Assembly (NCBI GenBank): GCA_018240425.1
Contig: JAFEFU010000072.1
Span: forward strand, 1-64,000
Direction of reading: 5' to 3'
Length of the DNA stretch: 64,000 nucleotides
From: Pseudomonadota bacterium
GTDB taxonomy: Bacteria; Pseudomonadota; Alphaproteobacteria; Rhodobacterales; Rhodobacteraceae
Positions 17,701 through 25,436 of the stretch are shown here, one piece after another (positions within the stretch are counted from its first letter, which is position 1; every line of letters starts with the position of its first letter). A model generated the notes under the pieces. It had not been told where the DNA came from. It worked only from the letters and a program-made list of their open reading frames with translations, and did no database searches. The position numbers were made by a program, and so were the translations under genes.

Positions 17701-17732
17701 CCGGCTGGCATATGACCGTTGACCGGCTGGCA
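17701..17732. promoter_or_regulatory. 10-bp direct repeat, candidate RpiR operator
   Basis: CCGGCTGGCA occurs at 17701-17710 and again at 17723-17732, a 22-base period (two helical turns). It lies in the divergent region between the RpiR gene and the N-formylglutamate amidohydrolase gene. TTGACA (17691-17696) and TTGACC precede the two copies. Two sites on the same helix face fit a dimeric regulator. Confidence 0.45.
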
Positions 17733-17749
17733 GGGGGATTCCGCGACCG

Positions 17750-18538
17750 ATGACACAGGCAGAAGGCAAGGGCGAGTCCGTCGCCGCCGTCGAGAACCGC
17801 GACGGCGCGGGGGAATTCCTCTTGGTCTGCGAACATGCCTCGAACCGCTTTCCGGCCGCCTTTGGCGCGCTTGGCCTGTCCGCAGCCGAACGCCGGGCCC
17901 ACATCGCCTGGGATCCCGGCGCGCTCGGCCTTGCCCGCGGGCTTGCCAGACGGCTTGATGCCTGCCTTGTCCATGCCACGGTGTCGCGGCTGATCTACGA
18001 CCTCAACCGCCCGCCGCACGCGCCCGGAGCCACCCCGGCGAAAAGCGAGATCTACGACATCCCCGGCAATGCGAACCTCGGCGAAGACGAGCGTCTGCGC
18101 CGCGTCACGGCGGTCTATCTGCCGTTCCACGACAGGCTGCACGCCGAAATCGCCCGCCGGCTGGCGCTTGGGCGCCCGCCGGTGCTCGTGACCATCCACT
18201 CCTTCACTCCGGTCTATTTCGGCAAGCCGCGCGCCGTCGAGTTCGGGATCATCCACGATGCCGACCCGGCGCTGGCGCTGAACGTCCTGGACGAGGCCCG
18301 CGCCGGCACCGGCCTGCGAAGCGAGCTGAACCAGCCCTATTCGGCAGCCGATTCCGTCACCCACACCCTGCGGCTGCATGCGACGCCCTACGGGCTGGAC
18401 AATGTGATGCTCGAGGTCAGGAACGACCTGATCGCCCATCCCCAGGCCGAGGAGGAGATGGCCCACCGCCTTGCTCCGGTGCTGCGCAGCGCGCTGAGCG
18501 AGCTTCAGCGGGGCCGGCATCGAGGCCGCCAGGACTGA
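17750..18538 (+). CDS. N-formylglutamate amidohydrolase family protein
   Basis: A 262-residue zinc amidohydrolase of the HutG/N-formylglutamate deformylase family. Visible blocks are LLVCEHASNRFP near residue 24, SRLIYDLNRPPH, FHDRLHAEIARR, TIHSFTPVYFG and MLEVRNDLI. Classical members split N-formylglutamate into formate and glutamate in histidine degradation, but no hut gene is present here. In this context I infer that it hydrolyses another glutamyl amide, possibly a gamma-glutamyl intermediate made by the adjacent glutamine-synthetase-like enzyme. The start at 17750 leaves a 20-residue polar leader before the first motif. It is 86 bases upstream of the synthetase gene and likely in the same operon. 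Confidence 0.85.
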   Translation: MTQAEGKGESVAAVENRDGAGEFLLVCEHASNRFPAAFGALGLSAAERRAHIAWDPGALGLARGLARRLDACLVHATVSRLIYDLNRPPHAPGATPAKSEIYDIPGNANLGEDERLRRVTAVYLPFHDRLHAEIARRLALGRPPVLVTIHSFTPVYFGKPRAVEFGIIHDADPALALNVLDEARAGTGLRSELNQPYSAADSVTHTLRLHATPYGLDNVMLEVRNDLIAHPQAEEEMAHRLAPVLRSALSELQRGRHRGRQD

Positions 18539-18624
18539 CACCGGGAGAGACCGGGGACAACGAAACGAAATTCAGGGCCGGCCGCCGGCAAAGAAGCGCG
18601 CCCGCCCCACTTGGGAGACTATGA

Positions 18625-19992
18625 ATGGCTGGAAATCTGACACTCGACACGCTGAAAAAGGCGGTCAAGGCAGGCGAGATCGACACGGTCCTGGTGGCCG
18701 GCGTCGACATGCAGGGCCGCATGATGGGCAAGCGCTTCCATGCGCAGTTCTTCGTCGACGGCGGATGGGAGGAAACCCATTGCTGCAACTACCTGCTGGC
18801 GGTGGACATGGAGATGAACACGGTCCCCGGCTACAAGTCGTCGAGCTGGGAAAAGGGCTATGGCGACTATGTGATGAAGCCCGACCTGTCGACGCTGCGC
18901 GTGATCCCGTGGCTTCCGGCGACGGCGCTGGTCCTGTGCGACCTTCTGGACCACCACACCCACGAAGAGGCTCCGCAGTCGCCGCGTGCGATCCTCAAGC
19001 GCCAGGTGGCGCGCGCCCGCGCCCTGGGGTTCGAGCCGATGATGGCAACCGAACTGGAGTTCTACCTGTTCGAGAACAGCTATGAAGCCCTGCGCGACAG
19101 CCACTTCACCGGACTGAAGCCGATCAGCGCCTACAACGAGGATTACCACATCTTCCAGACCTCCAAGGAAGAGGACGTGATGCGCGCCGTCCGCAACGGG
19201 CTTTACGGCGCGGGCATCCCGGTCGAAAACTCCAAGGGCGAGGCCGACAGCGGCCAGGAAGAGATCAACTATCGCTATTCCGACGCGCTGGACACCGCCG
19301 ACAATCACACGATCGTCAAGACAGGGGTGAAGGAAATTGCCTGGTCCAGGGGCCGGTCGGTGACCTTCATGGCCAAGTACGACACGAAGAAAGCCGGATC
19401 GTCGAGCCATATCCACCAGTCGCTGTGGACCAAGGACGGCAAGCCCGCCTTCGCCGACAAGGCCGACGCGCATGGCATGTCCGACCTGATGAAGCACTTC
19501 CTGGCCGGCCAGCTGGCCCATGCCCGCGAGATCACCGCCTTCCTCGCCCCCAATGTGAACAGCTACAAGCGGTTCTGTGTCGGTCTCTTTGCGCCCACCA
19601 AGGCGGTCTGGTCCGCGGACAATCGCACCGCCGGCTTCCGAATCTGCGGCGAACATACGAAGGGTATCAGGGTGGAATGCCGCATTCCCGGATCGGACGT
19701 GAACCCCTATCTTGCCTGTGCGGCGTTGCTGGCCGCCGGCCTCGCCGGTATCGAGCAGAAGCTGGACCTGGAGCCGGAACTGAAGGGTGACATGTACACG
19801 GCCAAGGGCATCCGCGAGATCCCGAAGAACCTGCGCGATGCGGCGACGCTCCTGCACGGATCGAAGATGTTGCGCGATGCCTTCGGGGATGATGTGATCG
19901 ACCATTATCACCATGCCTGCGAATGGGAGATCGCCGAGACTGACCGGGTCGTGACCGACTTCGAGATCCAGCGGCTTCTCGAGCGCGCCTGA
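18625..19992 (+). CDS. Glutamine synthetase family protein, probable gamma-glutamyl-amine synthetase
   Basis: A 455-residue member of the glutamine synthetase superfamily. The catalytic domain is complete: ATELEFYLF (metal Glu143/145), GEADSGQEEIN (206-214), SSSHIHQSLW with the nucleotide-side His, and RVECRIPGSDVNPYLA near the end. In the N-terminal region the usual FDGSS of ammonia-using enzymes is YKSSS (70-74), so the Asp that helps bind ammonium is missing. That points to ligation of glutamate to an amine rather than to ammonia. The ATG at 18625 is used, with GGGAG upstream; ATG 18621 is out of frame. The alcohol and aldehyde dehydrogenases downstream would oxidise the glutamylated product. 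Confidence 0.88.
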   Translation: MAGNLTLDTLKKAVKAGEIDTVLVAGVDMQGRMMGKRFHAQFFVDGGWEETHCCNYLLAVDMEMNTVPGYKSSSWEKGYGDYVMKPDLSTLRVIPWLPATALVLCDLLDHHTHEEAPQSPRAILKRQVARARALGFEPMMATELEFYLFENSYEALRDSHFTGLKPISAYNEDYHIFQTSKEEDVMRAVRNGLYGAGIPVENSKGEADSGQEEINYRYSDALDTADNHTIVKTGVKEIAWSRGRSVTFMAKYDTKKAGSSSHIHQSLWTKDGKPAFADKADAHGMSDLMKHFLAGQLAHAREITAFLAPNVNSYKRFCVGLFAPTKAVWSADNRTAGFRICGEHTKGIRVECRIPGSDVNPYLACAALLAAGLAGIEQKLDLEPELKGDMYTAKGIREIPKNLRDAATLLHGSKMLRDAFGDDVIDHYHHACEWEIAETDRVVTDFEIQRLLERA

Positions 19993-19995
19993 TCC

Positions 19996-20016
19996 GGGCG
20001 GGCCGGCGGCCCGCCC
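19996..20016 (+). terminator. Strong hairpin between the synthetase and aldehyde dehydrogenase genes
   Basis: GGGCGGGCC (19996-20004) pairs perfectly with GGCCCGCCC (20008-20016) around a GGC loop and is followed by CCTTTCC. With no long T run it is more likely an attenuator or processing hairpin than a full stop. Confidence 0.5.
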
Positions 20017-20051
20017 CCTTTCCGTGACTGACGGGCAACCGCCCGAAAAGG

Positions 20052-21440
20052 ATGACGAACATGAAACCAATCCAGCTCATCAGCCCCGTCGATGGCTCGG
20101 TCTATGCCGAGCGCACGCCCCTGACCCGGGCCGAAGCCGACGCCGTTGTCGGCCGCGCCAGGGCCGCGCAGAAGGCCTGGGCCGGCCGGCCGCTGGCCGA
20201 CCGCATTTCCCTGGTCAAGGCTGGCGTGGCCCGGCTGAACGAGATGAAGGATCCGGTCGTCGAGGAGATCGCCTGGCAGATGGGCCGTCCGACCCGCTTC
20301 GGCGGCGAGTTCGGCGGCGTCAACGCGCGCACCGAGTACATGTCCGAGATCGCCGCAAAGACGCTGGCGCCCCTGATGATCGAGGAGACCAACAGCTTTC
20401 GCCGCTATCTCGCGCGCGAACCGCTGGGGGTGGTCTTCATCGTCGCGCCCTGGAACTATCCCTACCTGACCACGATCAACACCCTGGTTCCCGCGCTGAT
20501 CGCCGGAAACGCCGTGGTGCTGAAGCACGCCAGCCAGACCATGCTGGTCGGCGAGCGGCTGGCCGAGGCCTTCCATGCCGCCGGCATCCCCGAGGACGTG
20601 TTCCAGAACGTCGTCCTTGACCATGCCACCACCGAGGCCCTGATCGCCGCGCGGTCGTTCGGCTTCGTGAACTTCACCGGCTCGGTCGGCGGCGGCCAGG
20701 CGATCGAGCGTGCGGCAGCGGGCACCTTCACGCCGCTGGGGCTGGAACTGGGCGGCAAGGATCCGGGCTATGTGCGCGCCGATGCCAATGTCGACGCGGC
20801 CATCGACACGCTGATGGACGGCGCCATGTACAATGCCGGCCAGTGCTGCTGCGGGATCGAGCGGATCTATGTCCACGAACGGCACTATGACCGCTTTGTC
20901 GAAGGCGCGGTGGCCTGGGCATCCGGACTGAAGCTCGGCAATCCGTTCGACGCGGCGACCACGCTTGGCCCGATGGCCAACAAGCGGTTCGCGGCCACGG
21001 TCCGCAACCAGATCGCCGAGGCCGTCGCCGCAGGCGCAAAGCCGCTGATCGACCCGAAACTGTTCCCCGCCGACGATGGCGGTGCCTATCTGGCGCCGCA
21101 GGTGCTGGTCAACGTCGATCATTCGATGAAGGTGATGATGGAGGAAAGCTTCGGCCCGGTCGTCGGCATCATGAAGGTGAAGGACGACGAGGAAGCGATC
21201 CGCCTGATGAACGACAGCCCCTATGGGCTGACCGCCTCGATCTGGACGAACGACTATGATGTCGCCGCCGGGATCGGCGCGCGGATCGAGACCGGCACGA
21301 TCTTCATGAACCGGGCCGACTACCTCGACCCCGCGCTCTGCTGGACCGGCTGCAAGGACACCGGCCGCGGCGGCAGCCTCTCCTACCTCGGGTTCCATTC
21401 GGTGACCCGTCCGAAATCCTATCATCTGAAGCAGGTCTGA
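20052..21440 (+). CDS. NAD(P)-dependent aldehyde dehydrogenase
   Basis: A 462-residue aldehyde dehydrogenase, normal length. APWNYPYLTTINTLVPALIAG begins the cofactor domain. VNFTGSVGGG, LELGGKDPGYV (catalytic Glu) and AGQCCCGIERIYV (catalytic Cys) are all intact, as is EESFGPVVGI. It follows the glutamine-synthetase-like gene by 59 bases and precedes the alcohol dehydrogenase by 3, so all three are probably one transcript. I infer oxidation of a gamma-glutamyl amino-aldehyde to the acid; other aldehydes are possible. Either the ATG at 20052 or the one at 20061 could be used. Confidence 0.92.
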   Translation: MTNMKPIQLISPVDGSVYAERTPLTRAEADAVVGRARAAQKAWAGRPLADRISLVKAGVARLNEMKDPVVEEIAWQMGRPTRFGGEFGGVNARTEYMSEIAAKTLAPLMIEETNSFRRYLAREPLGVVFIVAPWNYPYLTTINTLVPALIAGNAVVLKHASQTMLVGERLAEAFHAAGIPEDVFQNVVLDHATTEALIAARSFGFVNFTGSVGGGQAIERAAAGTFTPLGLELGGKDPGYVRADANVDAAIDTLMDGAMYNAGQCCCGIERIYVHERHYDRFVEGAVAWASGLKLGNPFDAATTLGPMANKRFAATVRNQIAEAVAAGAKPLIDPKLFPADDGGAYLAPQVLVNVDHSMKVMMEESFGPVVGIMKVKDDEEAIRLMNDSPYGLTASIWTNDYDVAAGIGARIETGTIFMNRADYLDPALCWTGCKDTGRGGSLSYLGFHSVTRPKSYHLKQV

Positions 21441-21443
21441 GCC

Positions 21444-22604
21444 ATGAGCCACAGCGTCCCCAACCGCAACTGGTCCTACCCGACCGCGATCAAGTTCGGC
21501 GTCGGCCGGATTTCCGAACTGGCCGAACATTGCCGGTCGGTCGGCCTGAAAAAGCCGCTCTTCGTCACCGACAAGGCGCTGGCCGCGCTGCCGATCACGG
21601 CCGCCGCGCTGGACGGTCTGGAGAAGGCCGGTCTTGGCCGCGCCCTGTTCTCCGAGGTGGACCCCAATCCGAACGAAGGCAACATGGCCGCCGGGATCAA
21701 GGCATACAAGGCGGGCGGCCATGACGGGGTGATCTGCTTCGGCGGGGGATCGGCGCTCGACCTCGGCAAGATGATCGCGCTGATGGCCGGCCAGAAACCC
21801 GGCCTGTCGGTCTGGGATCTCGAGGACGTGGACGACTGGTACACCCGCGCCGACGCGGCGAAGATCGCCCCGATCATCGCGGTCCCGACCACCGCCGGAA
21901 CCGGGTCGGAAGTGGGCCGCGCCGGCGTCCTGACCAATTCCGCCACCCACAAGAAGAAGATCATCTTCCATCCGAAGCTGATGCCCGCGGTCACCATCTG
22001 CGATCCGGCCCTGACGGTGGGGATGCCGAAGTTCATCACCGCAGGCACCGGCATGGACGCGCTGGCCCATTGTCTCGAGGCCTATTGCTCGCCCTTCTAC
22101 CACCCGATGAGCCAGGGGATCGCACTGGAAGGCATGCGGCTGGTGTTCGGGAACCTGGTCAAGGCCTACCGGAACCCCGGCGACCTCGACGCGCGCGCCC
22201 ACATGATGAGCGCCGCGGCAATGGGGGCGGTGGCCTTCCAGAAGGGCCTCGGCGCCATCCATTCGCTCAGCCATCCGGTCGGCGCGGTCTACAACACCCA
22301 CCACGGCACCACCAACGCCGTGGTCATGCCGATGGTGCTGGAGTTCAACCGGCCCGCCATCGAGGACCGGATCAAGGCCGCCGCGGCCTATCTGGGCATC
22401 GACGGCGGGTTCGCCGGGTTCCACGACCAGATCATGGAGCTGCGCACGGCGCTGAGCATCCCCGAGAACCTGAGCGCGATGGGCGTGCAGTATGGCGACC
22501 TCGACATGCTGACCGACATGGCGCTGGAAGATCCCTCCTGCGGCGGAAACCCGATTGCCATGACCAAGGCGAACACGCGCAAGCTGTTCGACGCCTGCAT
22601 GTGA
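21444..22604 (+). CDS. Iron-containing alcohol dehydrogenase
   Basis: A 386-residue group III (metal-dependent) alcohol dehydrogenase. GGGSALDLGK binds the NAD phosphates, and PTTAGTGSE is the family signature. Metal ligands are readable as Asp205 and His209 in GTGMDALAH, His273 in IHSLSHP, and a later His in NTHHG. Length and motif spacing are normal. Lying 3 bases behind the aldehyde dehydrogenase, it fits a two-step oxidation of an alcohol to an acid. Members with these motifs act on many primary alcohols, so substrate is inference from context. Confidence 0.93.
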   Translation: MSHSVPNRNWSYPTAIKFGVGRISELAEHCRSVGLKKPLFVTDKALAALPITAAALDGLEKAGLGRALFSEVDPNPNEGNMAAGIKAYKAGGHDGVICFGGGSALDLGKMIALMAGQKPGLSVWDLEDVDDWYTRADAAKIAPIIAVPTTAGTGSEVGRAGVLTNSATHKKKIIFHPKLMPAVTICDPALTVGMPKFITAGTGMDALAHCLEAYCSPFYHPMSQGIALEGMRLVFGNLVKAYRNPGDLDARAHMMSAAAMGAVAFQKGLGAIHSLSHPVGAVYNTHHGTTNAVVMPMVLEFNRPAIEDRIKAAAAYLGIDGGFAGFHDQIMELRTALSIPENLSAMGVQYGDLDMLTDMALEDPSCGGNPIAMTKANTRKLFDACM

Positions 22605-22628
22605 GGGGTGGCCGGGGGCGCTGCCCCG

Positions 22629-22657
22629 CCGCCGATTGGCCCGCGGGCCAACGGCGG
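22629..22657. repeat. Long inverted repeat after the alcohol dehydrogenase gene
   Basis: A perfect 16-base palindrome, TTGGCCCGCGGGCCAA (22636-22651), is flanked by CCGCCG and CGGCGG. Together they form a 14-bp stem with a single bulged A. It is probably part of an intergenic terminator-like repeat. Confidence 0.6.
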
Positions 22658-22669
22658 GCCAACCGGCGG

Positions 22670-22695
22670 CCCCCGGAGTATTTCGCAAGGGAAAA
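22670..22695 (+). repeat. Dispersed intergenic motif, copy 2
   Basis: CCCCCGGAGTATTTCGC followed by AAGGGAAAA shares its core with the motif at 9319-9349. It joins the two hairpins in this 132-base gap. Confidence 0.5.
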
Positions 22696-22720
22696 GGGCG
22701 GACCGGCGTCTGCCCTTTTC
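22691..22720 (+). terminator. Hairpin GAAAAGGGC...GCCCTTTTC
   Basis: GAAAAGGGC (22691-22699) pairs with GCCCTTTTC (22712-22720) around a 12-base loop. The right arm ends in TTTTC, so it can act as a rho-independent terminator. It lies just before the ribosome site of the next gene, whose expression it could limit. Confidence 0.55.
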
Positions 22721-22736
22721 GCACGGGAGGAGCCTG

Positions 22737-23972
22737 ATGGAGACGGTCGAGATCGCGGTCATAGGTGCGGGCGTCATCGGCCTTGCCATCGCCCATCGCC
22801 TTGCCGGCGCGGGCCGCGAGGTCCTGCTGATCGACCCTGCGGAACCGGGGGCGGGCGCCTCGTGGGGCAACGCGGGAACGGTGGCCGACTACGCCGTCCA
22901 GCCGGTCGGGACGCCGGATGTGCTGAAGGACCTGCCGTCGCTTCTGTTCGACCGCAATTCGCCGCTGTCGATCCGCCACGCGGCGCTGCCGTCACTGGTC
23001 CCCTGGCTGGTGCGCTTTGCGCGCCAGTCCCTTCCGGGAGCGGCGCGCCGCAATGCGATGGTCCTGGCCGGTCTGCTGGCCGGCGCCTCGGGCCTCTGGC
23101 GCGATCTGGCCGGCGAGATCGGCGCCGCTGCGCTCTTGCAGGACCGGGGGTGTCTCTACTGGTACCAGACGGACGCCGCCCGCCGCGCCGCCGAGGCCGA
23201 CATCGGCTTTCGCCGCTCGCTCGGGGTCGAGGTCGCGCTTTTGTCGGCGGCCGAGCTGGCGGCGCTGGAGCCCGGCCTTCCGGTCAGCGGCGGCGGGGCG
23301 GCCTTCTTCCCCGGCGCGCGCTTCATGACCGATCCCGGCCGCATGGTGGCGCTGCTGGCCGCCGCTGCGCTGCGGGCGGGCGCGGGCCTGCGCAAGGCCA
23401 GGGTCGAGCGGCTGGCGCGCGAGGCCGGATCGGTCACCCTGTCCGGCCCGGGGCTTGCGCTCCGCGCCCGCCGCGTCGTGCTGGCCGCGGGCGCGCACAG
23501 CCGCGGCCTGGCCCTTCAGGCCGGCGACCGCGTGCCCCTGGACACTGAACGCGGCTATCACCTGGAATGGGACACGCCCGCGCCGCGCCTGAGCCGCCCG
23601 ATCTGCCCGACGGCGCGCGGCTTCTATCTCTGCCCGATGGCGGGCCGGCTGCGGGTGGCGGGGACGGTTGAACTGGGCGGCCTGACCGCCCCGCCCTCGC
23701 CCCACCGTCTGGCGCGGCTGGAGAAGGGCGCCCGCGCCATCTTTCCCGACCTGCCGGCGCCGGCCCGGTCATGGATGGGGTTCCGTCCGTCGATGCCCGA
23801 CAGCCTGCCGGTCATCGGCCTGTCGCAGGCCGGCCCCGAGGTCCTTCATGCCTTCGGCCACGGCCATATCGGCCTGACCCTCGCGCCGGTCACGGCAGAG
23901 CTGGTCGCCGGGCTGATCGCCGGGGGCGGCGTGGACCCGCGCCTTGCGGCGTTGAGGCCCGGACGGTTCTAG
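22737..23972 (+). CDS. FAD-dependent amino-acid oxidoreductase (DadA/DAO family)
   Basis: A 411-residue flavoprotein. The N-terminal VIGAGVIGLAIAHRL binds the ADP part of FAD and is followed by GASWGNAGTVADY. Near the C-terminus are GFRPSMPDSLPVIG and GHGHIGLTLAPVTAELVA, both typical of D-amino-acid dehydrogenases and glycine/sarcosine oxidases. The ATG at 22737 has GGGAGGAG upstream. Members deaminate D-amino acids, glycine or N-methyl amino acids to the oxo acid. At the end of the catabolic cluster it would suit oxidation of the amino acid released from a glutamylated intermediate. The repeats in front may uncouple it from the operon. Confidence 0.87.
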   Translation: METVEIAVIGAGVIGLAIAHRLAGAGREVLLIDPAEPGAGASWGNAGTVADYAVQPVGTPDVLKDLPSLLFDRNSPLSIRHAALPSLVPWLVRFARQSLPGAARRNAMVLAGLLAGASGLWRDLAGEIGAAALLQDRGCLYWYQTDAARRAAEADIGFRRSLGVEVALLSAAELAALEPGLPVSGGGAAFFPGARFMTDPGRMVALLAAAALRAGAGLRKARVERLAREAGSVTLSGPGLALRARRVVLAAGAHSRGLALQAGDRVPLDTERGYHLEWDTPAPRLSRPICPTARGFYLCPMAGRLRVAGTVELGGLTAPPSPHRLARLEKGARAIFPDLPAPARSWMGFRPSMPDSLPVIGLSQAGPEVLHAFGHGHIGLTLAPVTAELVAGLIAGGGVDPRLAALRPGRF

Positions 23973-24057
23973 CCCGCATCGAACGGCGAAAGGTTGCGCA
24001 ACTGTCGCGCAAGCCTGAACAAAGCCCGCCAGGCGCCCGTGGCCGCGGTTCAGGACG

Positions 24058-24086
24058 TTGACAGCCGGCCTGCCTTCGCCGCATGT
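24058..24086 (+). promoter_or_regulatory. Probable ugd promoter
   Basis: A perfect TTGACA (24058-24063) is followed 17 bases later by GCATGT (24081-24086), about 30 bases before the ugd start. An inverted repeat TTGCGC-N7-GCGCAA lies upstream at 23994-24012. Confidence 0.45.
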
Positions 24087-24115
24087 CGGGGCCACAGGTT
24101 GTACGAGGTTCCTTC

Positions 24116-25420
24116 ATGAAGATCGCAATGATCGGCACGGGCTATGTCGGGCTGGTGTCGGGCGTCTGTTTTTCCGATTTCGGCCATGAGGTCGTCTGCG
24201 TGGACAAGGATCCGCGCAAGGTCGAAATGCTGAAGGCAGGCCAGGTGCCGATCTACGAGCCCGGCCTCGACGCGCTGATGGCCAAGAACGTCGCCGCCGG
24301 CCGGTTGTCGTTCACCGGCGACCTGGCCCGTGCCGTCGCCGGCGCGGACGCGGTGTTCATTGCCGTCGGCACGCCCACCCGGCGCGGCGACGGCCACGCC
24401 GACCTGAGCTATGTGATGGCCGCCGCCGAGGAGATCGGACGGGCGCTGAAGGGCTACGCAGTCGTCGTCACCAAGTCCACAGTTCCGGTCGGCACCAACC
24501 GCGCCGTGGCCGAAGCCATCCGCAAGGCCGCGCCACAGGCCGAGTTCGATGTGGCGTCGAACCCCGAATTCCTGCGCGAGGGCGCGGCCATCGACGATTT
24601 CATGCGCCCCGATCGGGTGGTGGTGGGCGTCACATCGGACCGCGCCAAGGCGGTCATGGGCGAAGTCTATCGCCCGCTGTTCCTGCGCGACTTCCCGATC
24701 CTCTACACCGATCTCGAGACCGCCGAGATGATCAAGTATGCCGCCAACGCCTTCCTGGCCACCAAGATCACCTTCATCAACGAGATCGCGACGCTCTGCG
24801 AAAAGGTCGGCGCCGACGTAAAGCAGGTGTCGAAGGGCATCGGCCTCGACGGGCGGATCGGCAACAAGTTCCTGCATGCCGGGCCGGGCTACGGCGGGTC
24901 ATGCTTTCCCAAGGACACGCAGGCACTGGCGCGGACGGCGCAGGAGCACGCGGCGCCCATGCAGATCGTCGAGACGGTCATCAAGGTCAACGAGGAGATC
25001 AAGCGCCGGATGGTCGCCAAGATCCTCGACCTCTGCGGGGGCAGCGTGAACGGCAAGACCGTCGCGGTCCTCGGCGTGACCTTCAAGCCCAACACCGACG
25101 ACATGCGCGATGCGCCGTCGCTGACCATCGTGCCGGCGCTGGTGGGCGGCGGCGCCAGCGTCCGCGTCGTCGATCCGCAGGGACGGCGCGAGGGCGAGCA
25201 CATGCTGCCCGGCGTCGCCTGGGCGGGCGACGCCTACGAGGCGGCGAACGGGGCGGACGTGGTGGTGATCCTGACCGAGTGGAACGAGTTCCGGGCGCTG
25301 GACCTGCGGCGCCTGGCCCGGACCATGACCCACGCGAGGATGGCGGACCTGCGCAACGTCTATTCCGCCGCCGACGCAGAAAAGGCGGGATTCACCGCCT
25401 ATGCCGGGGTGGGGCGTTAA
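24116..25420 (+). CDS. ugd: UDP-glucose 6-dehydrogenase
   Basis: Oxidises UDP-glucose twice to UDP-glucuronate, a precursor of acidic exopolysaccharides and modified lipid A. The 434-residue protein starts with the NAD-binding IGTGYVG. VTKSTVPVGTNR and NPEFLREGAAIDDFM are central motifs, GYGGSCFPKD carries the catalytic Cys263, and GVTFKPNTDDMRDAPS starts the C-terminal UDP-binding domain. The ATG at 24116 gives the standard MKIAMIGTGYVG start; an upstream in-frame ATG at 24083 falls in the promoter. It is a single-gene unit here with no polysaccharide genes next to it. Confidence 0.96.
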   Translation: MKIAMIGTGYVGLVSGVCFSDFGHEVVCVDKDPRKVEMLKAGQVPIYEPGLDALMAKNVAAGRLSFTGDLARAVAGADAVFIAVGTPTRRGDGHADLSYVMAAAEEIGRALKGYAVVVTKSTVPVGTNRAVAEAIRKAAPQAEFDVASNPEFLREGAAIDDFMRPDRVVVGVTSDRAKAVMGEVYRPLFLRDFPILYTDLETAEMIKYAANAFLATKITFINEIATLCEKVGADVKQVSKGIGLDGRIGNKFLHAGPGYGGSCFPKDTQALARTAQEHAAPMQIVETVIKVNEEIKRRMVAKILDLCGGSVNGKTVAVLGVTFKPNTDDMRDAPSLTIVPALVGGGASVRVVDPQGRREGEHMLPGVAWAGDAYEAANGADVVVILTEWNEFRALDLRRLARTMTHARMADLRNVYSAADAEKAGFTAYAGVGR

Positions 25421-25436
25421 GCCCGACGCCGCCCGG

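Noticed and set aside
17632..17749. Vegetative promoter TTGACA...TATGAC for the amidohydrolase gene
   Set aside because: The spacing between the two hexamers is only 14 bases, too short for a normal promoter; a site may exist but cannot be fixed.
17750..18538. Histidine degradation gene hutG
   Set aside because: The protein is of that family, but no hutH, hutU or hutI is nearby and the neighbours are amine-oxidising enzymes, so a hut role is not supported.
19908..22979. A 1023-codon open frame on the minus strand opposite the two dehydrogenases
   Set aside because: The plus-strand genes have complete catalytic motifs; the antisense frame is an artefact of GC bias.
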